Assembly: GCF_003668575.1 (NCBI RefSeq)
Contig: NZ_RCVZ01000005.1
Coordinates: forward strand, 62,001-126,000
Length of the DNA: 64,000 nt
Source: Falsibacillus albus
GTDB taxonomy: Bacteria > Bacillota > Bacilli > Bacillales > DSM-25281
Direction: 5' to 3'
Made by a program: the position numbers and the translations under genes. The notes beneath the pieces were generated by a model that was given only the letters and a program-made list of their open reading frames with translations, was not told the origin of the DNA and did no database searches. Below, one piece after another: positions 55,239 to 64,000 of this stretch. Position 1 is the first letter of the stretch; every line of letters starts with the position of its first letter.

Positions 55239-56123
55239 TCAATACCTCGGCTTTCTATCTTTTATTTCCTCAAAAAACTGTTTATAGCTGTCGTAGCGAT
55301 ACGATGCAATGTCACCCATTTCCACCGCTTCCTTCACTGCACATTTTGGTTCATTCATATGAAGGCAGCCGCGGAATTTGCAGTCCTGGCTTGCCTTCGA
55401 TATTTCTGGAAAGCAGTGTCCGAGCTGTTCCACTTCAAGCTCCTGGAATTCCAGCGAGCTGAAACCAGGAGTGTCTGCGACGAGGCCATTTCCGATCTTT
55501 ATTAATTCAACGTGGCGCGTCGTGTGCTTTCCGCGCCCTAAATGCGAAGAGATGCCACTCGTTTTCAGTTGAAGCTCTGGATCGATTGCATTGAGCAAAG
55601 ATGACTTCCCAACACCTGACTGCCCTGCGAATACAGAAATTTGATCCTGCAAATGAGGTTTCAAAATCTCCAACCCTTCTTCCGTTTCAGAAGAAGTCAA
55701 CAGGACGGAATACCCGATCGATTGATAATCCTTCACATACTCCGCAATTTCTTCTGATTCGGCATCTTGCAATAAATCAATTTTGGTAATGCAGATCAGC
55801 GGTGTGATTTCATTTGATTCCACTAGTACAAGGAAGCGATTCAACAAACCCGGATTGAAATCCGGTTCAACCGCCGAAAAAACCAGTATCGCCTGATCGA
55901 CGTTCGCAATCGGAGGCCTGACCAATTCATTCTTTCTTTTCAGTACCTCCATGATATATCCTTCTTGATCATTTTCCGCTTGAAAGACGACATGGTCGCC
56001 GACAAGCGGTGTGATTTTATTTTTTCGGAAGTTGCCTCTTCCGCGACATTGCGTCACGTTATCGTCCTTGTCAATCACGTAATAAAAACCACTCAATGCC
56101 TTTATGATTTTTCCTTCTGGCAT
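55239..56123 (-). CDS. rsgA: Ribosome small-subunit GTPase RsgA (CpgA, YloQ)
   Basis: RsgA is a circularly permuted GTPase that checks late 30S assembly. In B. subtilis CpgA is also a PrkC substrate. The 294 residues have an N-terminal OB fold (about 1-67), G4 ITKIDLL (112-118), G1 GQSGVGKSS (167-175), G3 DTPGFSSLEF (217-226) and a C-terminal zinc knuckle with C248, C253, H255 and C261. It lies between prkC (21 bp) and rpe (1 bp), consistent with joint regulation. Confidence 0.96.
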   Translation of the reverse strand: MPEGKIIKALSGFYYVIDKDDNVTQCRGRGNFRKNKITPLVGDHVVFQAENDQEGYIMEVLKRKNELVRPPIANVDQAILVFSAVEPDFNPGLLNRFLVLVESNEITPLICITKIDLLQDAESEEIAEYVKDYQSIGYSVLLTSSETEEGLEILKPHLQDQISVFAGQSGVGKSSLLNAIDPELQLKTSGISSHLGRGKHTTRHVELIKIGNGLVADTPGFSSLEFQELEVEQLGHCFPEISKASQDCKFRGCLHMNEPKCAVKEAVEMGDIASYRYDSYKQFFEEIKDRKPRY

Positions 56124-56144
56124 AACACATCTCCTTAAGGAAGC

Positions 56145-58112
56145 TTATTCTTCTGGATTGGGAACCTCGCCTTCTTCATACACGGTACCGTCCCTGACAA
56201 TTCTATAATGACCAGTTTCTCCCTGCTTTAAAGTGAATTCCATATGGATATCCTTGTCTTCAGTTATATCATATGATTGGTCTAAATCTGATATCTTTCG
56301 GTTCATATCCTCAATATAGACTTGAACGGTTTGCGGCTTTCCATCCTCTGTCGGCTCATATTTGACGGTCACGTTTTTTTCTTTCGTTTTTGGCGGAATC
56401 TCTTTAGGACCTTTAGAGAATGTTACTATAATATGATCGCCTTTCTTCACTTTTGTATTTGGAGCGGGATCCTGTGACATGACCTGTCCTTTTGGAACAG
56501 TATCTGAATAGTCTTCTTTCTCCTCGGCCGAAAGCCCTTCTCGGTCGATATAATTCTTTACTGCATTTTCAGGATAGTTTGTAAGGTCCTCCAGCGGAAA
56601 TTCCGCTGGACCCTTGCTGACGGTAAAAGTAATTTCCGTTTCTTCCGGGATGACTTCATCGCCTTCATTCGGATCCTGATCGATGATCGTTCCTACGTCT
56701 TCATTACTGTTTTGCGTTTCCTCTTTCACCTTAAAACCTTTTGCTTCAAGGATAGGTTTGACTTGATCGAATTGCTGGCCATTGTAGTCATCCATTGTGA
56801 CCTTTTCTTTGCCTGTGCTGATGTAAAGCTTGATTTTGCTGCCTTCTGTGGCGTAGTTCCCGCCAGTAGGATCCGTTTTGATCACATCCCCTTCTGGAAC
56901 GGTATCATCGGGAATTTGAATGCTTTTTCCCGGGTCAAAACCAGCTTCATAAATGGAAGAAATCGCTTTTTCCAAAGACATTCCCTGGACATCGGGAACT
57001 TCAACCCTTTTTGGGCCAAGCATGCCGGGAAGGTATAAAAAAGCCAGTAATCCCAAGATCAGTATGGCAAGAATACCGGTCACCACCCATGGCCATTTCT
57101 TCTTCTTTTTTTTATTTTTCTTAGAATCCTTTTTCCCCGTTGTCACAGGTGCCGTATCCTCGACATCATTATCGACAGCTTCATGAACCCGTGTTTCGTC
57201 AAGGTTATATGGTCTATCATTCGTGATGACAGGAATGGCTTTCGTTGCATCATCATCCACAGGGATGAAGAATTTCGGCTCATTCAGTCGATCCGGATTC
57301 AAGGCTGTATCCAAATCCGCTTCCATTGCTTCGACGCTTTCGTATCGCTGAAACGGATCCTTTGCAGTCGCCTTCAGCACAATATTCTCGACACTCTGAG
57401 GAACTTGATCGTTCCAGCGCCTCGGAGATGGGGTTTCTGATTGAAGATGCTTCAAAGCAATCGAAACCGCCGATTCCCCCGAAAACGGCAGCCTGCCAGT
57501 CAACAATTCAAACATGACGATCCCGAGTGAATAAATATCCGACTTTTTCGTCGCCATCCCTCCCCTGGCTTGTTCCGGGGATAAATAATGGACAGACCCC
57601 AACACCGAGTTGGTCTGGGTGATGGAAGTGGCGCTTAAGGCCATGGCAATTCCGAAGTCAGTGATTTTCACATTCCCATCATGGTCGACAAGAATATTAT
57701 GCGGCTTGATATCCCGGTGGACGATATGGTTTTCGTGCGCATGGGTTATCGCAGACGTCAGCTGCTTCATGATATCCACCGATTTTTCAATGGATATCGG
57801 ATAGTTTTGTGCTATGTATTGTTTAAGCGTCATGCCCTCAACATATTCCATGACGATATAATAGATATCATCCTCTTCGCCTACATCATAAATACTGACG
57901 ATATTAGGATGTACAATGCTCGTAGCAGACTGCGCTTCCCTTTGAAATCTTTTAATGAATTCTTCTTCATTTGCAAAATCCAAGCGCAATATTTTCACTG
58001 CAACGTCCCGGTCTAAAATCATATCCCTTGCCAAGTAGACATTTGCCATTCCGCCGCCGCCGATCATATCTAGAATCTTGTAACGGCCGCTGATTCTTTT
58101 TCCAATTAACAT
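56145..58112 (-). CDS. prkC: Serine/threonine protein kinase PrkC with PASTA repeats
   Basis: PrkC senses muropeptides or lipid II and phosphorylates many targets, affecting germination, cell wall and translation. The 655 residues have a Hanks-type kinase domain (11-270) with Gly loop GGGGMANV, K40, catalytic D134 (HRDIKPHN), DFG 152-154 and a Ser/Thr-rich activation loop near 160-171. A membrane helix follows at 341-363. Outside are three PASTA repeats (about 368-436, 437-505, 506-575) and a C-terminal Ig-like tail. It lies directly after prpC, its phosphatase. Confidence 0.97.
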   Translation of the reverse strand: MLIGKRISGRYKILDMIGGGGMANVYLARDMILDRDVAVKILRLDFANEEEFIKRFQREAQSATSIVHPNIVSIYDVGEEDDIYYIVMEYVEGMTLKQYIAQNYPISIEKSVDIMKQLTSAITHAHENHIVHRDIKPHNILVDHDGNVKITDFGIAMALSATSITQTNSVLGSVHYLSPEQARGGMATKKSDIYSLGIVMFELLTGRLPFSGESAVSIALKHLQSETPSPRRWNDQVPQSVENIVLKATAKDPFQRYESVEAMEADLDTALNPDRLNEPKFFIPVDDDATKAIPVITNDRPYNLDETRVHEAVDNDVEDTAPVTTGKKDSKKNKKKKKKWPWVVTGILAILILGLLAFLYLPGMLGPKRVEVPDVQGMSLEKAISSIYEAGFDPGKSIQIPDDTVPEGDVIKTDPTGGNYATEGSKIKLYISTGKEKVTMDDYNGQQFDQVKPILEAKGFKVKEETQNSNEDVGTIIDQDPNEGDEVIPEETEITFTVSKGPAEFPLEDLTNYPENAVKNYIDREGLSAEEKEDYSDTVPKGQVMSQDPAPNTKVKKGDHIIVTFSKGPKEIPPKTKEKNVTVKYEPTEDGKPQTVQVYIEDMNRKISDLDQSYDITEDKDIHMEFTLKQGETGHYRIVRDGTVYEEGEVPNPEE

Positions 58113-58117
58113 CTACT

Positions 58118-58867
58118 TCACCCGCTTTCGCTGCCGGCTTGATATTCAACAATGACTAGAGTGATATTATCTTCTCCCCCATATTCATTTGCCAAGCCGA
58201 TCATTCGATCAGCTTTTTCCTCCAAGGAAATCGATTCTTGAAGGATTTGGCCCATCTCACCCTCTGATAATTTATTCGATAAGCCATCAGAGCATAACAA
58301 CAGAATATCGCCTTCTTCAAACGTAATCGTTTTAATATCTGCTTCCACATTCGGTTCAGTTCCAAGCGATTTAAGGATCCAATGTTTGCGTGGATGATGT
58401 TCAGCATCTTCTTTTGAGATCTGACCCAACCTAACCAATTCATTCACTAAGGAATGATCGCTCGTCAACTGCTGCAGCCCGAGATCATTCAGTATATAGA
58501 CACGGCTGTCCCCGATATGGGCAATTGTGACAAACCTTTCATGGCAGATTGCGGCAACCAGCGTTGTCCCCATACCTTCACAATCTGGATTCTGATTGGC
58601 ATGCTCATATATATGTCGATTGATCACCTTTACTTGGTCAGTCAGCCATGATTCAGCTTCGGATGGCGCATTCACTTTACTGCTTTGACTCCAAAGCTCG
58701 CTTATCTTCTCTTTCGTCATTTCACTTGCAACATCCCCGGCATTATGACCGCCCATCCCATCTGCCACAACGGCAAGGAGGTCGTTCTCTTCATTCCAAA
58801 ACACCCCTCCATTATCTTCATTATGAAGGCGCAATTTACCGTGATCTGTTTTAAAGACAGCTTTCAT
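58118..58867 (-). CDS. prpC: PP2C-type protein phosphatase PrpC
   Basis: PrpC removes phosphates placed by PrkC. The 249-residue PP2C domain has metal-ligand motifs RLHNEDNGG, VVADGMGGHNAGDVAS, AHIGDSRVYIL and GGEDNITLVIV. The start ATG 58867 follows GAGGTGACGGTT; the frame is open to 58954, but the extra codons lack a start signal and do not resemble PrpC. The stop is 5 bp before prkC, so kinase and phosphatase are coupled. Confidence 0.96.
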   Translation of the reverse strand: MKAVFKTDHGKLRLHNEDNGGVFWNEENDLLAVVADGMGGHNAGDVASEMTKEKISELWSQSSKVNAPSEAESWLTDQVKVINRHIYEHANQNPDCEGMGTTLVAAICHERFVTIAHIGDSRVYILNDLGLQQLTSDHSLVNELVRLGQISKEDAEHHPRKHWILKSLGTEPNVEADIKTITFEEGDILLLCSDGLSNKLSEGEMGQILQESISLEEKADRMIGLANEYGGEDNITLVIVEYQAGSESG

Positions 58868-59144
58868 AACCGTCACCTCGCTTCTTCCTTTGTCTCCTTG
58901 ATACGAAGTTGACCACATGCTGCATTCCTGCATGGAGATGTCAACCAATGCCATTGGGCATCATCCATGGACTTCAACGCAAATTTACGCTAAAAGACTT
59001 TTTCTTGTTGTTTGGACATATCTCGTTCAGGATCGATCTAAAGAATAAAATGTATAAGTATTCCCATATAACCGCTTTTTTACTTTTACGACTCATGATT
59101 CCAATTCTCCTGCAAGAAAGAAACTTTTCAAAAAACTTTGTTTT
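58868..59144. other. Gap between rsmB and prpC
   Basis: This stretch of about 280 bp contains no gene with credible start signals and no clear terminator. It may hold the promoter of prpC-prkC-rsgA-rpe, but no candidate with good hexamers and spacing stands out. Confidence 0.5.
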
Positions 59145-60485
59145 TTATTTCTTACTTACACTCGCTATATAAAATCCATCACCGCCAAAGTCTTGAGGGA
59201 AAATTTGCATTTGGTGCCCATTGGCAAAAGGATGAACAGGTTCTGGAAGGTTACTGAGTGCAATAGGTTCAAAGTCGCTGTGGCTGTCGAGAAAATCCTG
59301 GACGGCTTTTTCATTTTCCCATTGATCCACTGTGCAAGTGCTGTATACAAGTATGCCATCTTTCTTTAATAGAGGGGCGACCGCATCCAGTATTGCATGT
59401 TGAATCTTCTGCAGTGCTTGAATATCGGAAGCTTTTTTCGAATATTTGATATCCGGCTTCCTTCTCAGAACCCCCAAGCCTGAGCATGGTGCATCCACGA
59501 GGATTCTGTCAAAGGTTCCTTCTTTGAATTTTTCCTGGACTTTCCTGCTGTCAAGTGTGTGACCTGCTATGTTCTCCAGACCCAGCCTTTTTGCATTTTG
59601 TACTATCAATTTCACTTTATGTTCATGGAGATCAAGGGAAACTACATTGCCGGTTCCATGAAGCTTCTCTGCGATATGCGTCGACTTTCCACCTGGTGCT
59701 GCACAAGCATCCAGCACATTCAATTGGTCTTCAAGTTGAAGTGCATAGGCTACCATCATGGAGCTTTCATCCTGAATCGTGCACAATCCTTGTTTATATG
59801 CATCTGAATGTGCGACATTCCCACGCAGGCTTTGGATCGCTTCCGGGAGGAGGGGGCTCTTTTCGACTACGAAGCCTTCCTCATTGAGAATCCGTACAAG
59901 TTCATCTCGGGAAATCTTCGTTGTGTTTACCCGGACTGTTTGATTGGGTGCAATTAGGTTGGCTTTACACATTTCCATTGTCTTATCCAAGCCGAACATC
60001 TCCACCCATCTTTCTGTCAACCAATATGGGTTGCTCGTTTCAATGGAGATTCTTTCAATTGGATCCTTGATTTCATCCATGCTCGGGATCCCTTTGCGCT
60101 GAAGATTTCTCAACACGCCATTCACCATGCTGGATATCCCTTTATGTCCTCTTTTTTTCGCGATTTCCACCGCTTCATATATAGCTGCCCTCTCAGGAAT
60201 TTTATCCAAATAGACGATTTGGTAAAGAGAAAGCCTCAAAAGATTTAGCACCCATCCTTCGAGTTTTTTCCTATTCTTCAAAAATGGGTTTAAATAATAG
60301 TCCAACGTTAATTTTCTTTGGATGGTGCCATAGACGATTTCAGTCAATAACCCTACATCCGGCCCCTCAAGCTTGTTCCGCTCGATGGCATGATTCAGCA
60401 AAAGATTGCTGTATGATTGATTTTTTTCCACTGCTTCGATGACATCCAATGCAGCATCACGGACGTTTTTTTTCTGATTGCCCAT
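59145..60485 (-). CDS. rsmB: 16S rRNA (cytosine-967-C5)-methyltransferase RsmB
   Basis: RsmB methylates C967 of 16S rRNA. The product is 446 residues. An N-terminal NusB-like helical domain (about 1-135) is followed by a Rossmann methyltransferase domain with DACAAPGGKSTHIA, the two cysteine motifs DAPCSGLGVLRRKPD and YSTCTVDQWENE, and the C-terminal FYIASVSKK. The start ATG 60485 is nine bases after GGTGA; an ATG at 60494 directly abuts it. It follows fmt closely, the conserved fmt-rsmB order. Confidence 0.95.
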   Translation of the reverse strand: MGNQKKNVRDAALDVIEAVEKNQSYSNLLLNHAIERNKLEGPDVGLLTEIVYGTIQRKLTLDYYLNPFLKNRKKLEGWVLNLLRLSLYQIVYLDKIPERAAIYEAVEIAKKRGHKGISSMVNGVLRNLQRKGIPSMDEIKDPIERISIETSNPYWLTERWVEMFGLDKTMEMCKANLIAPNQTVRVNTTKISRDELVRILNEEGFVVEKSPLLPEAIQSLRGNVAHSDAYKQGLCTIQDESSMMVAYALQLEDQLNVLDACAAPGGKSTHIAEKLHGTGNVVSLDLHEHKVKLIVQNAKRLGLENIAGHTLDSRKVQEKFKEGTFDRILVDAPCSGLGVLRRKPDIKYSKKASDIQALQKIQHAILDAVAPLLKKDGILVYSTCTVDQWENEKAVQDFLDSHSDFEPIALSNLPEPVHPFANGHQMQIFPQDFGGDGFYIASVSKK

Positions 60486-60490
60486 TATGT

Positions 60491-61435
60491 TCATTCACCA
60501 AATTTCATTCCTGCTTCAATACCAGCCCCTGCTCCGCGCAAGTATGATTCGGCAGACATTTTTTTCTTTCCTGAAGGCTGGATCTCTGTCAGTTTTATTG
60601 CCGTACTGTTCCCGGTCCCCACTACGATACCGTCATGATCGATGTCAAGGATGACGCCGGGCTTCACCTGTTTGTAAGTATGAGCCTTTTCTCCCCACCA
60701 AATCTTCATAGGTGCACCGTCAAGAATAGAGTAGGCAACTGGCCATGGATTTAAACCTCTTATGTGGTTATAAATCTCTTCTCCCGTCTTGGTCCAATCG
60801 ATCTTCTCTTGTTCACGTTTAATATTGGAAGCGAAGGTCGCTTTTGAATCGTCCTGAGGAATCGATTCCAGCTTTCCTTCCAGTAGTTCCGGGAGTGTTT
60901 CTGAAAGCAGCTTGGCACCTGCTTCGCTCAGCTTGTCATGCAAACTTCCTACGTTATCATTCTCTTCAATCGGTACTTCCACTTGTGTGAGGATATCCCC
61001 TGCATCCAGCTTTTCAACCATATACATGATGGTGATCCCTGTTTTCTTCTTTCCTTGGAGGATGGAATAATGAATCGGTGCTCCTCCACGGAGTTCAGGA
61101 AGCAAGGAGGCATGCACATTGATACAGCCATATTTAGGCGCATCCAGGAGTTCTTTCGGAAGAATCTGGCCGAATGCCGCTGTTACGATTAAATCCGGTT
61201 TCAGCTCAATGATCTTTTCCATCTCCGACTGCTGCTTGATTTTTTCTGGCTGATAAACAGGAATCCCGTGCTTTTCTGCCTCAGCTTTCACAGGTGGAGG
61301 TGTCATGACCTTTTTCCTCCCGACAGGACGGTCGGGCTGTGTCACTACCCCGATCAATTCATAGCCGTCATTTAAGATTTGCTGCAGTACCGGCACCGAA
61401 AAGTCGGGTGTTCCCATAAATACAATCTTTGTCAT
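60491..61435 (-). CDS. fmt: Methionyl-tRNA formyltransferase
   Basis: Fmt formylates initiator Met-tRNA using 10-formyl-tetrahydrofolate. The 314 residues have the catalytic N106 and H108 in [16 protein letters not shown] and D145 in [10 protein letters not shown], and the C-terminal tRNA-binding domain ([14 protein letters not shown]). The start overlaps the def stop by 4 bp, so the enzymes that add and remove the formyl group are translationally linked. Confidence 0.96.
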   Translation of the reverse strand: MTKIVFMGTPDFSVPVLQQILNDGYELIGVVTQPDRPVGRKKVMTPPPVKAEAEKHGIPVYQPEKIKQQSEMEKIIELKPDLIVTAAFGQILPKELLDAPKYGCINVHASLLPELRGGAPIHYSILQGKKKTGITIMYMVEKLDAGDILTQVEVPIEENDNVGSLHDKLSEAGAKLLSETLPELLEGKLESIPQDDSKATFASNIKREQEKIDWTKTGEEIYNHIRGLNPWPVAYSILDGAPMKIWWGEKAHTYKQVKPGVILDIDHDGIVVGTGNSTAIKLTEIQPSGKKKMSAESYLRGAGAGIEAGMKFGE

Positions 61436-61917
61436 ACTTCTTCATACCTTTCCAATTCTGCTTCATCGATATATTTGTTAACTTTCGAAGTGAATAAAAT
61501 CCCATGCAAATGATCGATTTCATGTTGTATGGCCCTTGCCAAGAAATCTTCCGCTTCCAATAAATAGGCTTGGCCATTACGATCAAACGCCTTTATTCTT
61601 ACGTAGTATGGACGGCTAACCTCCCCATAAAGGTTTGGAAAGCTTAGGCAGCCTTCGATTCCAAGCTGCTCGCCCTTCGTTTCCAGTATTTCCGGATTGA
61701 CCATTTCGATTGTACCCGACTCTTCGTCAATTTCGACAATGGCGATTTGTTGGTCGATTCCGATTTGAGGTGCGGCTAACCCTACACCGTCTGCTTCGAC
61801 CATCGTTTCATACATATCATCAAGCAGTTGATGAAGTTTCTCATCATATTCATTCACTTTCCTGCATTTTGCTTCCAATACTGCAGCCGGGTGTTCAACG
61901 ATTTGAAGCACAGCCAT
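61432..61917 (-). CDS. def: Peptide deformylase
   Basis: The enzyme removes the formyl group from new proteins. The 161-residue product has the three metal/active-site motifs GVGLAAPQ (44-51), EGCLSFP (88-94, C90) and QHEIDHLHG (131-139, with H132, E133 and H136). ATG 61917 follows GGGGGAACACCT; the frame to 61935 covers the ribosome site. Length and motifs fit the short type 1 form. It lies between priA and fmt. Confidence 0.97.
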   Translation of the reverse strand: MAVLQIVEHPAAVLEAKCRKVNEYDEKLHQLLDDMYETMVEADGVGLAAPQIGIDQQIAIVEIDEESGTIEMVNPEILETKGEQLGIEGCLSFPNLYGEVSRPYYVRIKAFDRNGQAYLLEAEDFLARAIQHEIDHLHGILFTSKVNKYIDEAELERYEEV

Positions 61918-61992
61918 AGGTGTTCCCCCATTCATCTTTTTTCTTGGCTTTTTTCATAAAGGTTTTTTGCAACTCATCAAAGGATGATTTCA

Positions 61993-62076
61993 GTTGATTT
62001 CCGCTGAAGGATGATCCAAAGAATCTCTCCTTGCCTGCTGAGCCTCCGGAGTCTCGCTCCTTCCGCTCCAATCAAC
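61993..62076 (-). repeat. Degenerate intergenic repeat, copy A
   Basis: On the minus strand it opens GTTGATTGGAGCGGAAGG then AGCGAGACTCCGGAGG, and closes with CAGCGGAAATCAAC. The ends are inverted (GTTGATT and AATCAAC). It is the best preserved of the four copies and lies in the 230-bp gap between priA and def, where I see no gene. Confidence 0.75.
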
Positions 62077-62148
62077 ATAATATAATGAGTTATTCTAAAG
62101 AAACAACCTTTGACGGATAGCAACTATACGAAAAGTGCCTTTATCATT

Positions 62149-64000
62149 TCACATCATCATATAAGGATTGATATCGATCGAGATCGCCAAACCATTTGAG
62201 GCTTGTGATTGATAATGTTCAATCACTTTTTTCAATGTTTCAACCAGTCCTGGTTCACGCTTGTATTTTATCAAACATTGGTAGCGATATCTATTCTTGA
62301 TCCTAGGAATCGGAGAAGCTACCGGTCCAAGGACAATAGCTTCACTGGATAATCTCGATTGTACATATTTGGTGATCTTCTCTGCGGTGCTTACAACTTT
62401 CAGCAATTCTTCGTGGCTGATATTAATCAATGACAAATAATAGAATGGCGGATAGGATCCCATCTTTCTCATCATCATTTCCTGATGGTAAAACCGATCG
62501 TAATCCTGATCCCCTGCCAATACGATGCTATAGTGTTCAGGAGTATATGTCTGGATGACCACTTCCCCTTCCAACTCATGCCTGCCTGCCCTTCCGCTTA
62601 CTTGTGTGAGGAGCTGGAAGGTTTTCTCCGAAGCCCTGAAATCAGGAAGGTGCAGCATTGTATCAGCACTCAATACACCGACAAGTGTGATGTTCGGGAA
62701 ATCCAGACCCTTGGCGATCATTTGCGTCCCTAATAATATATCCGCCTTTCCGTCTTCGAACTGGTTCAGGAGCTTTTCGTGTGCCCCTTTTCGGCTCGTT
62801 GTGTCCACATCCATCCTGATGACCCTGGCTTCTGGTATTAGCTTGGAAAGTTCTTCCTCGACCTTTTGCGTCCCTGTTCCAAAGTAACGGATGTGCTCAC
62901 TGGAGCATTCAGGGCAATTCATTGGTACCCGTTCTTCAAACCCGCAGTAATGGCATTTCATTTGTTCTGAATACCGATGATAGGTCAGCGAAATATCACA
63001 ATGGGGACATTGGGATACGTGCCCGCAATCCCTGCACATGATAAATGAAGAATGCCCACGCTTGTTTAAAAACAGGACTGACTGCTCCTTTTTTTCCAAC
63101 CTGTCTTTTAGCTTCTCAAATAATTCAGTTGAGAACATGGAGCGATTGCCGCCCCGCAGCTCCTCTCTCATATCCACAATGGAAACCGAAGGCATCGCTT
63201 GATCATTCATCCTTTTGGATAATGATAGAAGCGTATAGACCCCTTTTTTGGCGCGGGCGAATGTTTCCAGAGATGGAGTGGCGCTTCCTAATATGATAGG
63301 GCAATGGTTTTGTACCCCTCTATGAATGGCAACCTCACGGGCATGGTATCGAGGGTTTTCCTCCTGCTTGTAGCTTGTCTCATGCTCTTCATCGATGATG
63401 ATGATCCCCAAATTTTCAAATGGGGCAAAAATAGCCGATCGGGCACCGACGACCACCTTGACTTCTTTCCGCTGAATCTTTCGCCATTCATCATATTTTT
63501 CCCCTACGGAGAGGCCGCTGTGAAGCACTGCAACAGCGTCTCCAAATCTTCCTTTGAAGCGATGCACCATTTGCGGGGTCAAGGAGATTTCCGGAACAAG
63601 TACAATCGCTTCCTTGCCGTCATTCAATACTTTTTGGATCGATTGTAAGTAGACCTCTGTTTTTCCGCTCCCCGTCACACCGTATAATAAGAAAGTTTCA
63701 TGTGTCCGATTTTCAATCGATTTTAAAATGGGACCTATCGCATTTGACTGTTCATCCGTCAGTTGAAAGGGCTTCGTTCTTTTAAACTGTCTATTCTCAA
63801 ATGGATCGCGGTAAATTTCCTTCTGCCTTTCTCCCAATAATCCTTTTTTTATCAAACCACGGATGGTTGACTGTGTTGCGCCAGTATCCTCCATAAGCTC
63901 CTTTGCTGAAACTTCCGTCGATTCACTCTTTAAAAACCATTCTAAAACTACCTTTTGCTTCACCGCATTCCCTGATAATCCAAGAACTTGTTCTTTCAAA
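62149..64000 (-). CDS. priA: Primosomal protein N' (replication restart helicase PriA), N-terminus beyond window
   Basis: PriA restarts stalled replication forks by loading the replicative helicase. About 617 C-terminal residues are visible; the family is usually about 730-810, so the DNA-binding N-terminus lies beyond position 64000. The visible part has Walker A GVTGSGKTEVY, the DEEH box IIDEEHETSYKQEE, eight paired zinc-binding cysteines (CRDCG...CPHC...CHYCG...CPEC), and helicase motifs GTQMIAKGLDFPNITLV and QVSGRAGR. The stop is 231 bp before the def start. Confidence 0.95.
   Translation of the reverse strand, partial: LKEQVLGLSGNAVKQKVVLEWFLKSESTEVSAKELMEDTGATQSTIRGLIKKGLLGERQKEIYRDPFENRQFKRTKPFQLTDEQSNAIGPILKSIENRTHETFLLYGVTGSGKTEVYLQSIQKVLNDGKEAIVLVPEISLTPQMVHRFKGRFGDAVAVLHSGLSVGEKYDEWRKIQRKEVKVVVGARSAIFAPFENLGIIIIDEEHETSYKQEENPRYHAREVAIHRGVQNHCPIILGSATPSLETFARAKKGVYTLLSLSKRMNDQAMPSVSIVDMREELRGGNRSMFSTELFEKLKDRLEKKEQSVLFLNKRGHSSFIMCRDCGHVSQCPHCDISLTYHRYSEQMKCHYCGFEERVPMNCPECSSEHIRYFGTGTQKVEEELSKLIPEARVIRMDVDTTSRKGAHEKLLNQFEDGKADILLGTQMIAKGLDFPNITLVGVLSADTMLHLPDFRASEKTFQLLTQVSGRAGRHELEGEVVIQTYTPEHYSIVLAGDQDYDRFYHQEMMMRKMGSYPPFYYLSLINISHEELLKVVSTAEKITKYVQSRLSSEAIVLGPVASPIPRIKNRYRYQCLIKYKREPGLVETLKKVIEHYQSQASNGLAISIDINPYMMM

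Noticed and set aside
58868-58954. N-terminal extension of PrpC by 29 residues
   Set aside because: The ribosome site GAGGTG sits directly before 58867 and the extension does not resemble PP2C N-termini.

Overview
The window is a core-genome segment of a motile, endospore-forming, low-to-medium GC Firmicute of the Bacillaceae. The evidence is a Bacillus-type fla/che operon next to codY, a SpoVM peptide gene, Firmicute-specific regulators (CodY, FapR, PrkC/PrpC), strong GGAGG ribosome sites, sigma-A promoters with 17-bp spacing, and a gene order that follows B. subtilis from fliR to priA almost without a break. Nearly everything is on the minus strand, so transcription runs from high to low coordinates. 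Only rpmB is on the plus strand. I see no prophage, IS element, CRISPR array, rRNA or tRNA.

Layout, low to high coordinates. (1) 1-15912: fla/che operon, in transcription order flgB, flgC, fliE, fliF, fliG, fliH, fliI, fliJ, motE/ylxF, fliK, flgD, a TIGR02530-type gene, flgE, swrD, fliL, fliM, fliY, cheY, fliO, fliP, fliQ and fliR (cut by the window edge). (2) 15913-16714: an unusually long gap. (3) 16715-24319: topA, trmFO, xerC, hslV, hslU, codY. (4) 24588-31877: rbgA, rnhB, ylqG, ylqH, sucC, sucD, dprA. (5) 31918-37276: ylxM-ffh, rpsP-khpA, ylqD-rimM-trmD, rplS, lepB. (6) 37619-46876: fapR-plsX-fabD-fabG-acpP, rnc, smc, ftsY. (7) 47003-53550: recG, serine dehydratase subunits, fakA, yloU, rpmB and spoVM. 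(8) 53653-64000: priA (partial), def, fmt, rsmB, prpC, prkC, rsgA, rpe, thiN.

The genes form working sets. Region 1 encodes the basal body, export apparatus, hook and switch. Regions 5 and 6 combine protein targeting (SRP, FtsY), ribosome maturation (RimM, RbgA, KhpA) and FapR-controlled fatty acid and phospholipid synthesis. Region 8 joins formyl-Met handling (Fmt, Def) to the PrkC/PrpC signalling pair and the RsgA ribosome-assembly GTPase.

I found no undescribed multi-gene system. The items most worth a second look are the stand-alone FlhB-tail protein YlqH beside the FliK-like YlqG, a hook protein much larger than that of B. subtilis, four degenerate copies of an intergenic repeat, two perfect 15-16 bp inverted repeats between genes, long compound terminators (one separating rnc from smc), and a fapR promoter that shares its bases with the recG terminator.
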